Assembly: GCA_021777055.1 (NCBI GenBank)
Contig: JAIQZO010000015.1
Location: forward strand, 1 to 60,965
DNA: 60,965 bases
From: Candidatus Anammoxibacter sp.
GTDB taxonomy: Bacteria; Planctomycetota; Brocadiia; Brocadiales; Anammoxibacteraceae
Direction: 5' to 3'
In this document: in pieces, positions 54,085-60,965 of the stretch
How positions within the stretch are numbered: the stretch's first letter is position 1
Layout of the letters: each line of letters begins with the position of its first letter
The notes under the pieces: generated by a model
What the model was told of the DNA's origin: nothing
Databases searched by the model: none
What the model saw: the letters and a program-made list of their open reading frames with translations, nothing else
Translations under genes and position numbers: made by a program

Positions 54085-54627
54085 GTGTTAGGTACAATAG
54101 AAAACAAAATGAAGAATTACAGATTGACACTTATTGGGTTTGCTGTATCTGTCGTAGTTTTAGTAATCACGATTATTACTGACCTAGATTTATTTGAAAT
54201 ATTAGTATCTATCATAAAACGATTTGAAGCAAATGAAATCGACGAGTATATTATCTCAATTATAATATTTGCTTTTTTCGTGTTCTATAATCTAATCAAA
54301 CGACAAAGATCACTGAAGATCGAGGTGGAAAAAATCAAGATATACAAAGCAATGATGTCTTCAACTCATCACATTCTAAACAATTTTCTAAATCAGGTAC
54401 AAATATTCAAGATGACGGCAGAAGAGACTCCTGGATTTGATCCAGAAGTTTTGGTCCTTTATGACCAGATAATAGAAAGTGCGTCAGCGCAGATTGATGC
54501 ACTGGGCAACATCTCCAATATTAACGAAGCATCGATCCGCAAATCAGTCGCACCTCAACCTGATACAAAGACAAAAGTCCAACAAGTTGCCACGGGGGAT
54601 ACGGACAAACCACTCTACAGAACTTAG
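54085..54627 (+). CDS. Membrane protein with DHp-like helix, no kinase domain
   Basis: 180 residues from GTG 54085, or 172 from ATG 54109; no strong ribosome-binding site distinguishes them. Two membrane helices (about 13-38 and 55-70) and a basic linker are followed by a helical segment MMSSTHHILNNFLNQVQIFK and YDQIIESASAQIDALGNI. It resembles the phosphoacceptor helix of histidine kinases (His in HHILNN), but no ATP-binding domain follows. The C-terminal 30 residues are disordered. It may be a dimerising partner or phosphotransfer relay. The neighbouring gene at 51066 is another two-helix membrane protein carrying a signalling-type end. Confidence 0.65.
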   Translation: MLGTIENKMKNYRLTLIGFAVSVVVLVITIITDLDLFEILVSIIKRFEANEIDEYIISIIIFAFFVFYNLIKRQRSLKIEVEKIKIYKAMMSSTHHILNNFLNQVQIFKMTAEETPGFDPEVLVLYDQIIESASAQIDALGNISNINEASIRKSVAPQPDTKTKVQQVATGDTDKPLYRT

Positions 54628-54772
54628 AAGTTAGATTAAGGCATTTTTAATCCCCATAACTGCTCGCTTGGAAAATTAATTAATTCAAATATCGAACACC
54701 TCTTTAACAAATCGAAACAGCTATTTCATCTTGTTCCCCCCAACCAGGCGGTTCCACTGCAACAGTAACAAT

Positions 54773-55411
54773 TTACTGTTTTCTAGTATAATTAATCGTC
54801 ATTGCCAGGAATTCAGTACCATCTTTTTCTTTCATATACATATCATAGGTATGTTTATTTCTATCTATAATCATCAATTCACTCCGTTGGGAGGTCATTC
54901 CACGAAATGGACAAAAAAATGTCCCATTGCTGGAGATTATCTTTGCAGCTGCATCATAAGTACCTTCACTATACATTGTGCCTGTTCCCATATTATCTAT
55001 CCAATAAGAACTATATTTCTTGGTACCATTGTTATACCCAATAATTCCCATTCCTTCAAAAGGCTGCCCCATACTCATTCCCAAAGTTCTATCCTGGACA
55101 AATCTACCACCCATAATCCATACACTTTCACTGGTACCTTTAGACTCTTCCGGAGGTACTCCCGCAGCTGTCCAGTATTTAATTGTATATTCCCAACTAC
55201 CTACAATCGCATCTAAGAGCTTATGATTCTCATTTGGAGTCGCAAATTTTTGCCATTTGGCCATCATCTCCGCTTGTTCTGGGTCCATACTACCGCTACC
55301 CTTCATTTCAGAGCCTGAATCTTTCATTTGCTCATCGGCAACAACAGATGTAGTAAAAACTAATATCAGACAAACTAAAAGATTTGCCTTTACCAATCGT
55401 TCAATTTTCAT
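54773..55411 (-). CDS. Exported DUF1579 family protein
   Basis: 212 residues. A signal peptide (LVKANLLVCLILVFTTSVVA) is followed by a Met/Ser/Gly-rich linker (MKDSGSEMKGSGSMDPEQ) and a DUF1579 domain: HKLLDAIVGSWEYTIKYW near residue 63, MGGRFVQDRTLG, GIIGYNNGTKKYSSYWIDNM and FRGMTSQRSELMIID. The fold is a lipocalin-like beta barrel and the function is unknown. It is transcribed alone. Confidence 0.88.
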   Translation of the reverse strand: MKIERLVKANLLVCLILVFTTSVVADEQMKDSGSEMKGSGSMDPEQAEMMAKWQKFATPNENHKLLDAIVGSWEYTIKYWTAAGVPPEESKGTSESVWIMGGRFVQDRTLGMSMGQPFEGMGIIGYNNGTKKYSSYWIDNMGTGTMYSEGTYDAAAKIISSNGTFFCPFRGMTSQRSELMIIDRNKHTYDMYMKEKDGTEFLAMTINYTRKQ

Positions 55412-55600
55412 CTTGCTCCCCTCGCAAAATAATTATTAAAAATAAAGTTTATTTTAAAATCAATTGTTTGACTGTGCAACAAATAAAAAAAAACGTATTG
55501 AGATAAGCCATATAGGCTCTATTATTAATGTTTGATGCAATTCATAATACGATATAACCGTTACCAAAATTATGGATATTAGACTCATGTGCAACTCCCA

Positions 55601-55637
55601 AATATCAAGCATTTTGGTTGTGGCATCACCACACTAT
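55601..55637 (+). repeat. Dispersed repeat (TTTTGGTTGCGGCTTC type), copy 3
   Basis: ATATCAAGCATTTTGGTTGT followed by GGCATCACCACACTATG, a degenerate member of the family seen at 8766, 45501 and 60685. The GC hairpin has decayed to GTGGC/ATCACCAC. The surrounding gap 55412-55854 contains no other supported feature. Confidence 0.5.
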
Positions 55638-55854
55638 GTTTATAATAGATAGTATAAGTAAGCAATTTAATCATTGGAGAATTCCTCATGTATGTGATGT
55701 TATCTATTGGTTGCCAAAATACATTTACTTGAGGACAGACTTGAAAACGAAAAGAAATCTTTATTGTTTCTGGCCTAATCTATTATCATGCTTTTGATAT
55801 GTATTGAACCATCTATCTACAATTAAATAGTATTTGAACAAAGAAGGAGTAGAA

Positions 55855-56427
55855 ATGAAAAAAACATTATTTTTTTTATTAATTGCCCCATTATTAATTT
55901 TGAGTCTTTCAATAGCTTCTTTTGCTGATACCTCTTCTGTCACAAAGAAAAAACAAACGGATTCGGGACTTTATATTACGGCATTGGATGCCTACACAGA
56001 ATGGCATACAAATCCAGACAAAGTAAAAATACTAGATGTTAGAACCACTGGGGAGTATATATTTGTTGGCCATGCGCCAATGGCAACCAATATTCCATTT
56101 AAATTTCTAAAAGCAGACATAGATTTAACGAAAATGAAACCCATTATGCCTGTAAATGAGAATTTTGTTGATGAAGTTAGAAAGAAATTTAATGAAACAG
56201 ATACCATTATGGTTATGTGTCGATCTGGTGTAAGAAGTGCAATGTCAGTCGATAAACTGGTCAAGGCTGGTTTCAAGAATGTCTATAACATAGTTGACGG
56301 ATTTGAAGGTAATAAGATTAATATTCCAGAGAGCTATAACAACGGTAAAAGGCTTGTTAACGGTTGGAAAAATTCAGGTGCTCCGTGGACATACGAACTT
56401 GATCCTAACCTGGTGTACCATCCTTAG
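55855..56427 (+). CDS. Periplasmic rhodanese-like domain protein
   Basis: 190 residues from ATG 55855, preceded by GAAGGAG. A signal peptide (MKKTLFFLLIAPLLILSLSI to FADT) exports a single rhodanese domain: KILDVRTTGEYIFVGHAPMA near residue 57, FLKADIDL, and the active-site loop VMCRSGVRSAMS with the persulfide-forming Cys near 121. The C-terminal NGWKNSGAPWTYELDP is often seen in periplasmic rhodaneses of anaerobes. Likely sulfur transfer or sulfide/thiosulfate chemistry in the periplasm; the partner is unknown. Confidence 0.9.
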   Translation: MKKTLFFLLIAPLLILSLSIASFADTSSVTKKKQTDSGLYITALDAYTEWHTNPDKVKILDVRTTGEYIFVGHAPMATNIPFKFLKADIDLTKMKPIMPVNENFVDEVRKKFNETDTIMVMCRSGVRSAMSVDKLVKAGFKNVYNIVDGFEGNKINIPESYNNGKRLVNGWKNSGAPWTYELDPNLVYHP

Positions 56428-56553
56428 GCAGCGTTCATAACTTAATTGGAGCTCATTACACTCAAAATTTTGTTAAATCTGAACAATAAGATTGAGCCAA
56501 CAGGAAGCACAACTTTGATTGTATTGTATCAGGTTCAAAATCGAGAATTATAG

Positions 56554-56592
56554 ATTGTAGGTGGGTTGAGCAATAGCAAACCCATCTACAAT
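56554..56592. terminator. Palindromic hairpin between convergent genes
   Basis: ATTGTAGGTGGGTT pairs with AACCCATCTACAAT (one G-U) across a 10-base loop. TTCTT follows. It is placed directly before the glycosidase stop and about 125 bases after the rhodanese stop, so it may terminate both. The GTAGGTGGGTT core resembles widely dispersed REP-like palindromes. Confidence 0.7.
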
Positions 56593-56602
56593 TCTTCGCA
56601 CA

Positions 56603-59600
56603 TTATCTTACATCCACAAACATTCCCCAAGCTTTACCATTATCAAACATATTCTTAACAAATCTAAACACGCCTATTTTGTCTTTTAGCCCCCAGGCAA
56701 TCCATGCAACGCCTTTTTGCTGCCCCGTTATATCAAAGCTCAATTCTCCTTTTCGATCTGGTATACCCTGATTGGGGCTTACATGAAGCACGTCATGATT
56801 AATGGCTTTAACATCAGTTACTATCTTTACATATCTATCCGGAACTACTCCAGTCAGCCTTAAGACACAACTAGCCGTTTCGTCTATATTCAAGATCAAA
56901 TGTTCTAATCCATTGGGTCCAGTTAAAAACTCCCTATCACATTCAAAAGTAAACGCTTTAGGTGTTGGAGGTGACGGTTCTGGTGTCAACGACGGTGTGG
57001 TTGTGGGAGTGGGACTCAACAAAGGGGTAATTGTAGGTTCAATGGTGGGAGTTGTAATAACATCATCACTAGTAACCATCTTCCCAAACGCGGCCTTAAC
57101 TATTTTAGGTGAAAACATACTCTCATTGCCACTTGTATCCACTGCGGTAACTGCATAATTCCACTGCGCATTTTTCTCCGCTCCAGGATAAAGTAAATCT
57201 TCAGCAAAAACAGAGAGATCATCAAATGTTAACCTCTTAATTAAATCACTATTACATTTATATCTAAACGGGCCAGTTGCAGCTCTGGACCGGTATACAT
57301 TGTATCCGTCTGCACCGTTGCTTTCACTCCAACTTAGACGCATAACTGAATTCCCCTCAACTGTCCCATCAGCAATGAGACTTGTTGGAGGCAGAGGCGA
57401 TATTACATCACTACCATTCCTAATAAATTTAATGGCATGAACAGACCTTGGTGCCAGTGTATACTCAAATGAGTTAGAAGCATCTTCTATCGCAAATCCT
57501 TTAGGATCTGTTTCTATACCAATACAATCACCATCAGAACAGTGTTCGGGATCAGTACCTGCTTGCGGGTGTATCTGATTCCCCTCAGAATCAACCCCTA
57601 GGATCAGCACTTCTGCATTTGGTATAGGATCAAAATCATTCAGGTCTACCCTAACTTGCCTAAAATCGTCTTCTTTGTTTACTATTAATAGATTTAGGTG
57701 GTTATTATCAGGCATTGCTGCTCCAGAACTTATAGTATCAACCAATATCCCGCTCCCATCTTCCCCAACAAAAGTACCTCCGCCGGTCCCTGTAGCAAAG
57801 CTCAATCCTATTCCGTTATTACCCGATTCCCAATTTGCAGACGATGCAATGGATACTCCAAAGCGAGTCTGGTTTTCAATAGATGTTTGAAAGCTTGTTG
57901 CCCAATCTGTCTCAATTTTAGGTGCATCTTTAACTTCACAGAAGATCCGGTTACCTACAAAGTTATCAGAAAAAATCTTAAATGCCATTGCCGTTGGTCT
58001 CAATCTAGGATCCGCCCTCCCAAGTTCACGGCTGGCCGCAGCATCTGAATCTATAACTGTATAACTATCCTCTCCCACACCTTCAATCAAACATTTCTGA
58101 TTTCCGTCCTCATACAGTTGATGAAAACAAGCAACATCAACACCATGTTCTGCGAATTTAAAAAAGTTATCCACCCACCCCAGTGGTTCGATCATATTAT
58201 CACCGCGATTGGTAACCCCTTTTCTACTCTTGTCACTACTGTCCATATCTTCCGTAAGATATTTAACATCTCCACCTCCGGCAGCAAGAAGACTGGACCA
58301 TTCTGTCACAGCAGGCGGTTTTTCTTCCAATTGCGAAACCGGTTCTATAAGATTATCACTATTAAAGATAGCTGATACTTGCCAGATCTTTGCAACTTCT
58401 CTATCATTCTTTAAATCAAAATCCAATACTTCACCGTTTAGTATGTTAACCGCTTTTATAATGGGGAAGAGGTAAATTACGGAAGTCTTTGAATCACTCA
58501 TCCCTCCTATTGGAGAAAAGTGTGTCCCCTTAGGCTGAAATCTAATTTTATGAACTCCTGATGTTATTCCTGTCACAAGTAGCTCTTTCTCCTCAGGAGA
58601 TGATATTGGTGCAGAGTAACTGCCCTTTAACTCATCATCAATAAACAACTGTAGCTGAGGATTCTCCCCTTCATCGTTAACAACTCCCTGGATGTAAATC
58701 CAGAAACGATAGTCACTGGAAGCCTTAAAGTCAACCTCCACTTCAAGTGACCCTAAATCGTTTTGAAGCCTAAGTCCTGAAATACAAGGTTTACCATCCT
58801 TTCCATCGGATGGACATTGACTATTGTTATTGTAGGAGTGACGCGCCCAGGAATCGATCCTATCCCTATTGGGAACATTGTTAACTGAACGGTCAAGGAC
58901 AGTAGAGTACCACTCTTCATCAGTAAAGAGATGGGCTCCACTTCCACCGTTATCAACTGCAATATTATACATCTTATCCCTTACGTCTAACTTTGAGGTA
59001 CCGTCAATCTGGGACTGACGTTCCTCCATGAGATCTATACATCTAGCGACAACGTCTCCGAATTTAGCAGGGTCCGTAATCGTCCAGTTTTCATTACCAT
59101 ACTCCCAAAACCGAACATTATATGGAGCTTTATGACCATTTGATGTCCTGACGGAGGCCCAATCGACACCACCACCATAATTAACACCATCATCTGGAGC
59201 ATTACAATATTCCAAAAGATCCGCGGCCTCGTTTGCAAGTTCATCCATATCGCTTCCGGATAAATTATTTACATTATTGTCTACTAAAGCGCCACCGGTT
59301 TTAATATTATCATTTACGTTAACCATTAAAAGAGGTTCCGCACCAAGATCTTCTGCCCACTGAAGTGCTTCATCTATACCTATAACCGCCCGGTGTCTAA
59401 ATGGGAACTTAACTTGATCCCATGCAAGTGTATGGGGATTAGCAGTACTATCATCTCCAAAAATCGATGGCAAAGTAGTTCCATTCCTGGTCTCAGGTCC
59501 AATTCCGTTGCAACTACCGATATAGTCTTTCCACCAGTAGTGGTTAGCCTGCAAACCTCCAGGCCATCTGAGGAGTTTTATTCCAATATCATAATGAAAA

Positions 59601-60367
59601 GGCAAGTAGACATTTCTCCACTTATCAATCACCTTAGTCTCATATTCAGTATTATCTTTAATAAAAAATCCCGTCCCGAAATTACCAGAGCCTCGAATAC
59701 CATTTTGCGAATCCCAGAATGATAAATTAACTCCATAAATCCTCTCATTAATCTCATTAAGAACATTCTTACAGTTAACGGTTATAATAGGGTTAGAAGA
59801 CCCAACAGGATTTGGCGTCAGTGTTTCAATGGAAATCTCATCAACAATAAATGAGCTGTTTTCAAACCGGCTAACAACTTGAAAATCTGAAATCCAGAGT
59901 TCAATAGTATCAATTTCGTTTAGATCAATTTTCAACGGAGAATTACTGCTATCATCATTCACATGCTCCAGATCAAATGGAGTAATTACAAGTTTTGTTT
60001 CATTGGTCTTCGCCCATCGTGCCCTTTTACTAAAGAGTTCTCCATTTTTGTCCCTGATATTTATCAAAAGAGTACTGGCAAGGTTACTGCTTCCTTGAGT
60101 TCTATATAATATTAGAGCATTAAAGTCTGCAAAAGCGGTATTCTCAATCTTTGGACTCCTACACCCAAAGCCACTTCCAGTCTTAGAGCATTCAAGTGAA
60201 AACTTTGTCCCATCAGAACCGCCAGGAATTTGCGATAAAGTGCCGTTTCCAAGAGTAGTCCACTCCTGTACACCATCTTCAAAATCAAAAAGAGTTAGAG
60301 CCAAGCTATTGTTAGAGAATACGATCATGCATATAAACAGTATAACTACACCTATTTTTTCTTTCAT
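56603..60367 (-). CDS. Large exported glycoside hydrolase-like protein with FN3, TP linker and Ig-like end
   Basis: 1254 residues. A signal peptide (MKEKIGVVILFICMIVFS) precedes a carbohydrate-binding-like beta domain (LFDFEDGVQEWTTLGNGT, about 25-180). The (beta/alpha)8 region has IKLLRWPGGLQANHYWW near 262 and FWEYGNENWTI near 421, whose Asn-Glu is the acid/base pattern of clan GH-A arabinofuranosidase-like enzymes. An inserted beta domain lies near 540-640. Catalytic-barrel-associated beta sandwich sequence runs to about 1000, then a fibronectin III domain (LSWSESNGADGYNVYRS), a TP-rich linker and a C-terminal Ig-like domain (ASCVLRLTG). Family (GH39/51-like) and substrate are uncertain. 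It probably degrades polysaccharide outside the cell. Confidence 0.8.
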   Translation of the reverse strand: MKEKIGVVILFICMIVFSNNSLALTLFDFEDGVQEWTTLGNGTLSQIPGGSDGTKFSLECSKTGSGFGCRSPKIENTAFADFNALILYRTQGSSNLASTLLINIRDKNGELFSKRARWAKTNETKLVITPFDLEHVNDDSSNSPLKIDLNEIDTIELWISDFQVVSRFENSSFIVDEISIETLTPNPVGSSNPIITVNCKNVLNEINERIYGVNLSFWDSQNGIRGSGNFGTGFFIKDNTEYETKVIDKWRNVYLPFHYDIGIKLLRWPGGLQANHYWWKDYIGSCNGIGPETRNGTTLPSIFGDDSTANPHTLAWDQVKFPFRHRAVIGIDEALQWAEDLGAEPLLMVNVNDNIKTGGALVDNNVNNLSGSDMDELANEAADLLEYCNAPDDGVNYGGGVDWASVRTSNGHKAPYNVRFWEYGNENWTITDPAKFGDVVARCIDLMEERQSQIDGTSKLDVRDKMYNIAVDNGGSGAHLFTDEEWYSTVLDRSVNNVPNRDRIDSWARHSYNNNSQCPSDGKDGKPCISGLRLQNDLGSLEVEVDFKASSDYRFWIYIQGVVNDEGENPQLQLFIDDELKGSYSAPISSPEEKELLVTGITSGVHKIRFQPKGTHFSPIGGMSDSKTSVIYLFPIIKAVNILNGEVLDFDLKNDREVAKIWQVSAIFNSDNLIEPVSQLEEKPPAVTEWSSLLAAGGGDVKYLTEDMDSSDKSRKGVTNRGDNMIEPLGWVDNFFKFAEHGVDVACFHQLYEDGNQKCLIEGVGEDSYTVIDSDAAASRELGRADPRLRPTAMAFKIFSDNFVGNRIFCEVKDAPKIETDWATSFQTSIENQTRFGVSIASSANWESGNNGIGLSFATGTGGGTFVGEDGSGILVDTISSGAAMPDNNHLNLLIVNKEDDFRQVRVDLNDFDPIPNAEVLILGVDSEGNQIHPQAGTDPEHCSDGDCIGIETDPKGFAIEDASNSFEYTLAPRSVHAIKFIRNGSDVISPLPPTSLIADGTVEGNSVMRLSWSESNGADGYNVYRSRAATGPFRYKCNSDLIKRLTFDDLSVFAEDLLYPGAEKNAQWNYAVTAVDTSGNESMFSPKIVKAAFGKMVTSDDVITTPTIEPTITPLLSPTPTTTPSLTPEPSPPTPKAFTFECDREFLTGPNGLEHLILNIDETASCVLRLTGVVPDRYVKIVTDVKAINHDVLHVSPNQGIPDRKGELSFDITGQQKGVAWIAWGLKDKIGVFRFVKNMFDNGKAWGMFVDVR

Positions 60368-60507
60368 GATCTAACTACTCCCAGAAATTTATAAAGAAAA
60401 TTTTATGTGAATCTATTATCCCAAAATTTCAGAATTGTCCGGTTAGCTTTTTGCAATGTAAAAATGTTTCATATTTATAAACATTTCCTCATATCATTGC
60501 GCAAGAA

Positions 60508-60606
60508 ATTGCCTAAAATGCCTAAATTACTTAAAGTTCCTAAAGTTAATAGTGTTGTTTTTTTATAATAAATAATTTTCTATAACTTTAGCTCATTTTA
60601 GGCAAT
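60508..60606. repeat. Inverted repeat with degenerate 9-bp CCTAAAnnn units
   Basis: ATTGCCTAAAATG (60508-60520) and CATTTTAGGCAAT (60594-60606) are a perfect 13-bp inverted repeat around about 73 AT-rich bases. Next to the left arm are units GCCTAAAAT, GCCTAAATT, ACTTAAAGT and TCCTAAAGT at 9-base period, the complement of the array at 1-153. Confidence 0.8.
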
Positions 60607-60684
60607 TTAGACACTCAATGTTCATACGCATATGTATGAAGCAAACAGCTAACCGGACAACACTGCCAAAACTTAGTTTATTCA

Positions 60685-60765
60685 TAATATCATAAAGCAG
60701 CAAAGCCGCAACCAAAGAGAGAATACAGAAGTCAGGAGACAGAATTCAGAATAAAGCATCAAATT
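60685..60765 (-). repeat. Dispersed repeat (TTTTGGTTGCGGCTTC type), copy 4
   Basis: On the minus strand it reads CTTTGGTTGCGGCTTTGCTG then CTTTATGATATTATGAATAA, matching the end of copy 2 at 45501-45560. It is flanked by a CAGAAGTCAGGAGACAGAAT low-complexity stretch. The remainder of 60368-60965 has no supported gene. Confidence 0.6.
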
Positions 60766-60965
60766 ATAGAAATATATGGAGTGCAAGATTTATCTTGCTG
60801 AAATCAGATAGTAATACAATCTTAAAAATAGGTTTTCTTCCAAGATTAATTATTACCTGCTTTCCATATCTCCATATATCTTTAGAAGATGATTGAATCA
60901 CATCTGATTGAAACCGTTAATTCGAATCTTGCATCTTTCATTTCTATAATTGAATCCCTAGCAAA

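Overview
The window is an AT-rich bacterial chromosome segment. Monohaem c-type cytochromes, a succinate dehydrogenase/fumarate reductase operon, a DUF115 (Maf-like) protein with TPRs, a DUF4416 gene behind proS, and a large set of secreted TP-linker, collagen-like and YadA/S74 proteins together suggest a Planctomycetota lineage, possibly an anammox bacterium of the Scalindua/Brocadia type. That assignment is inference from gene content; no rRNA or tRNA gene was recognised.

Layout. 1-2141: 9-bp tandem repeat running straight into an oppB-oppC-small membrane protein operon. 2193-5000: PEBP-like protein, a MITE, and three exported monohaem cytochromes on the minus strand. 5355-12617: proS-DUF4416, an eroded VapB/HigA antitoxin site, DUF1456, an unusual zinc-ribbon SDR, YjbQ and an AI-2E family permease. 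12825-16558: sdhC-sdhA-sdhB, with a second MITE between sdhC and sdhA. 16778-28515: eight consecutive minus-strand genes for exported surface proteins: a TP-linker protein, two YadA-head/S74 proteins, a propeller-like protein disrupted at a G8 tract, two trypsin-like proteases, an astacin protease and a collagen-like fibre protein. Four adjacent genes of this set end in the same roughly 70-residue tail. 28516-30022 is mostly decayed DNA.

30023-44396 is a small-molecule or glycan locus: GSA-type aminotransferase, two Zn-ribbon methyltransferases, sulfotransferase, DXS-like TPP enzyme, SDR, ATP-grasp ligase, B12-binding radical SAM enzyme, PseG-like protein and a DUF115/TPR protein. A dead DUF433/DUF5615 toxin-antitoxin pair follows, set between a 45-bp mtnP-like gene start and the intact mtnP-like gene. 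That gene overlaps an amidohydrolase and is followed by a methyltransferase, possibly a purine-nucleoside salvage or futalosine-type set. 48638-51763: a frameshifted SLATT-like gene and a membrane/Cys-motif signalling protein that share a duplicated promoter-leader, flanking a secreted protein with five copies of a Trp-containing repeat. 52104-60367: an AA10 lytic polysaccharide monooxygenase with two chitin-binding modules, a kinase-less DHp-like membrane protein, DUF1579, a periplasmic rhodanese and a 1254-residue exported glycosidase. The right edge carries degenerate versions of the 9-bp repeat seen at the left edge.

The most notable features are the shared C-terminal tail on four different secreted proteins, the poly-G-interrupted surface gene beside it, the LQAxRGxxAWQPH repeat protein, the uncommon enzyme mix of the 30-41 kb locus, and a pair of homologous MITEs, one of which supplies the sdhC stop codon.
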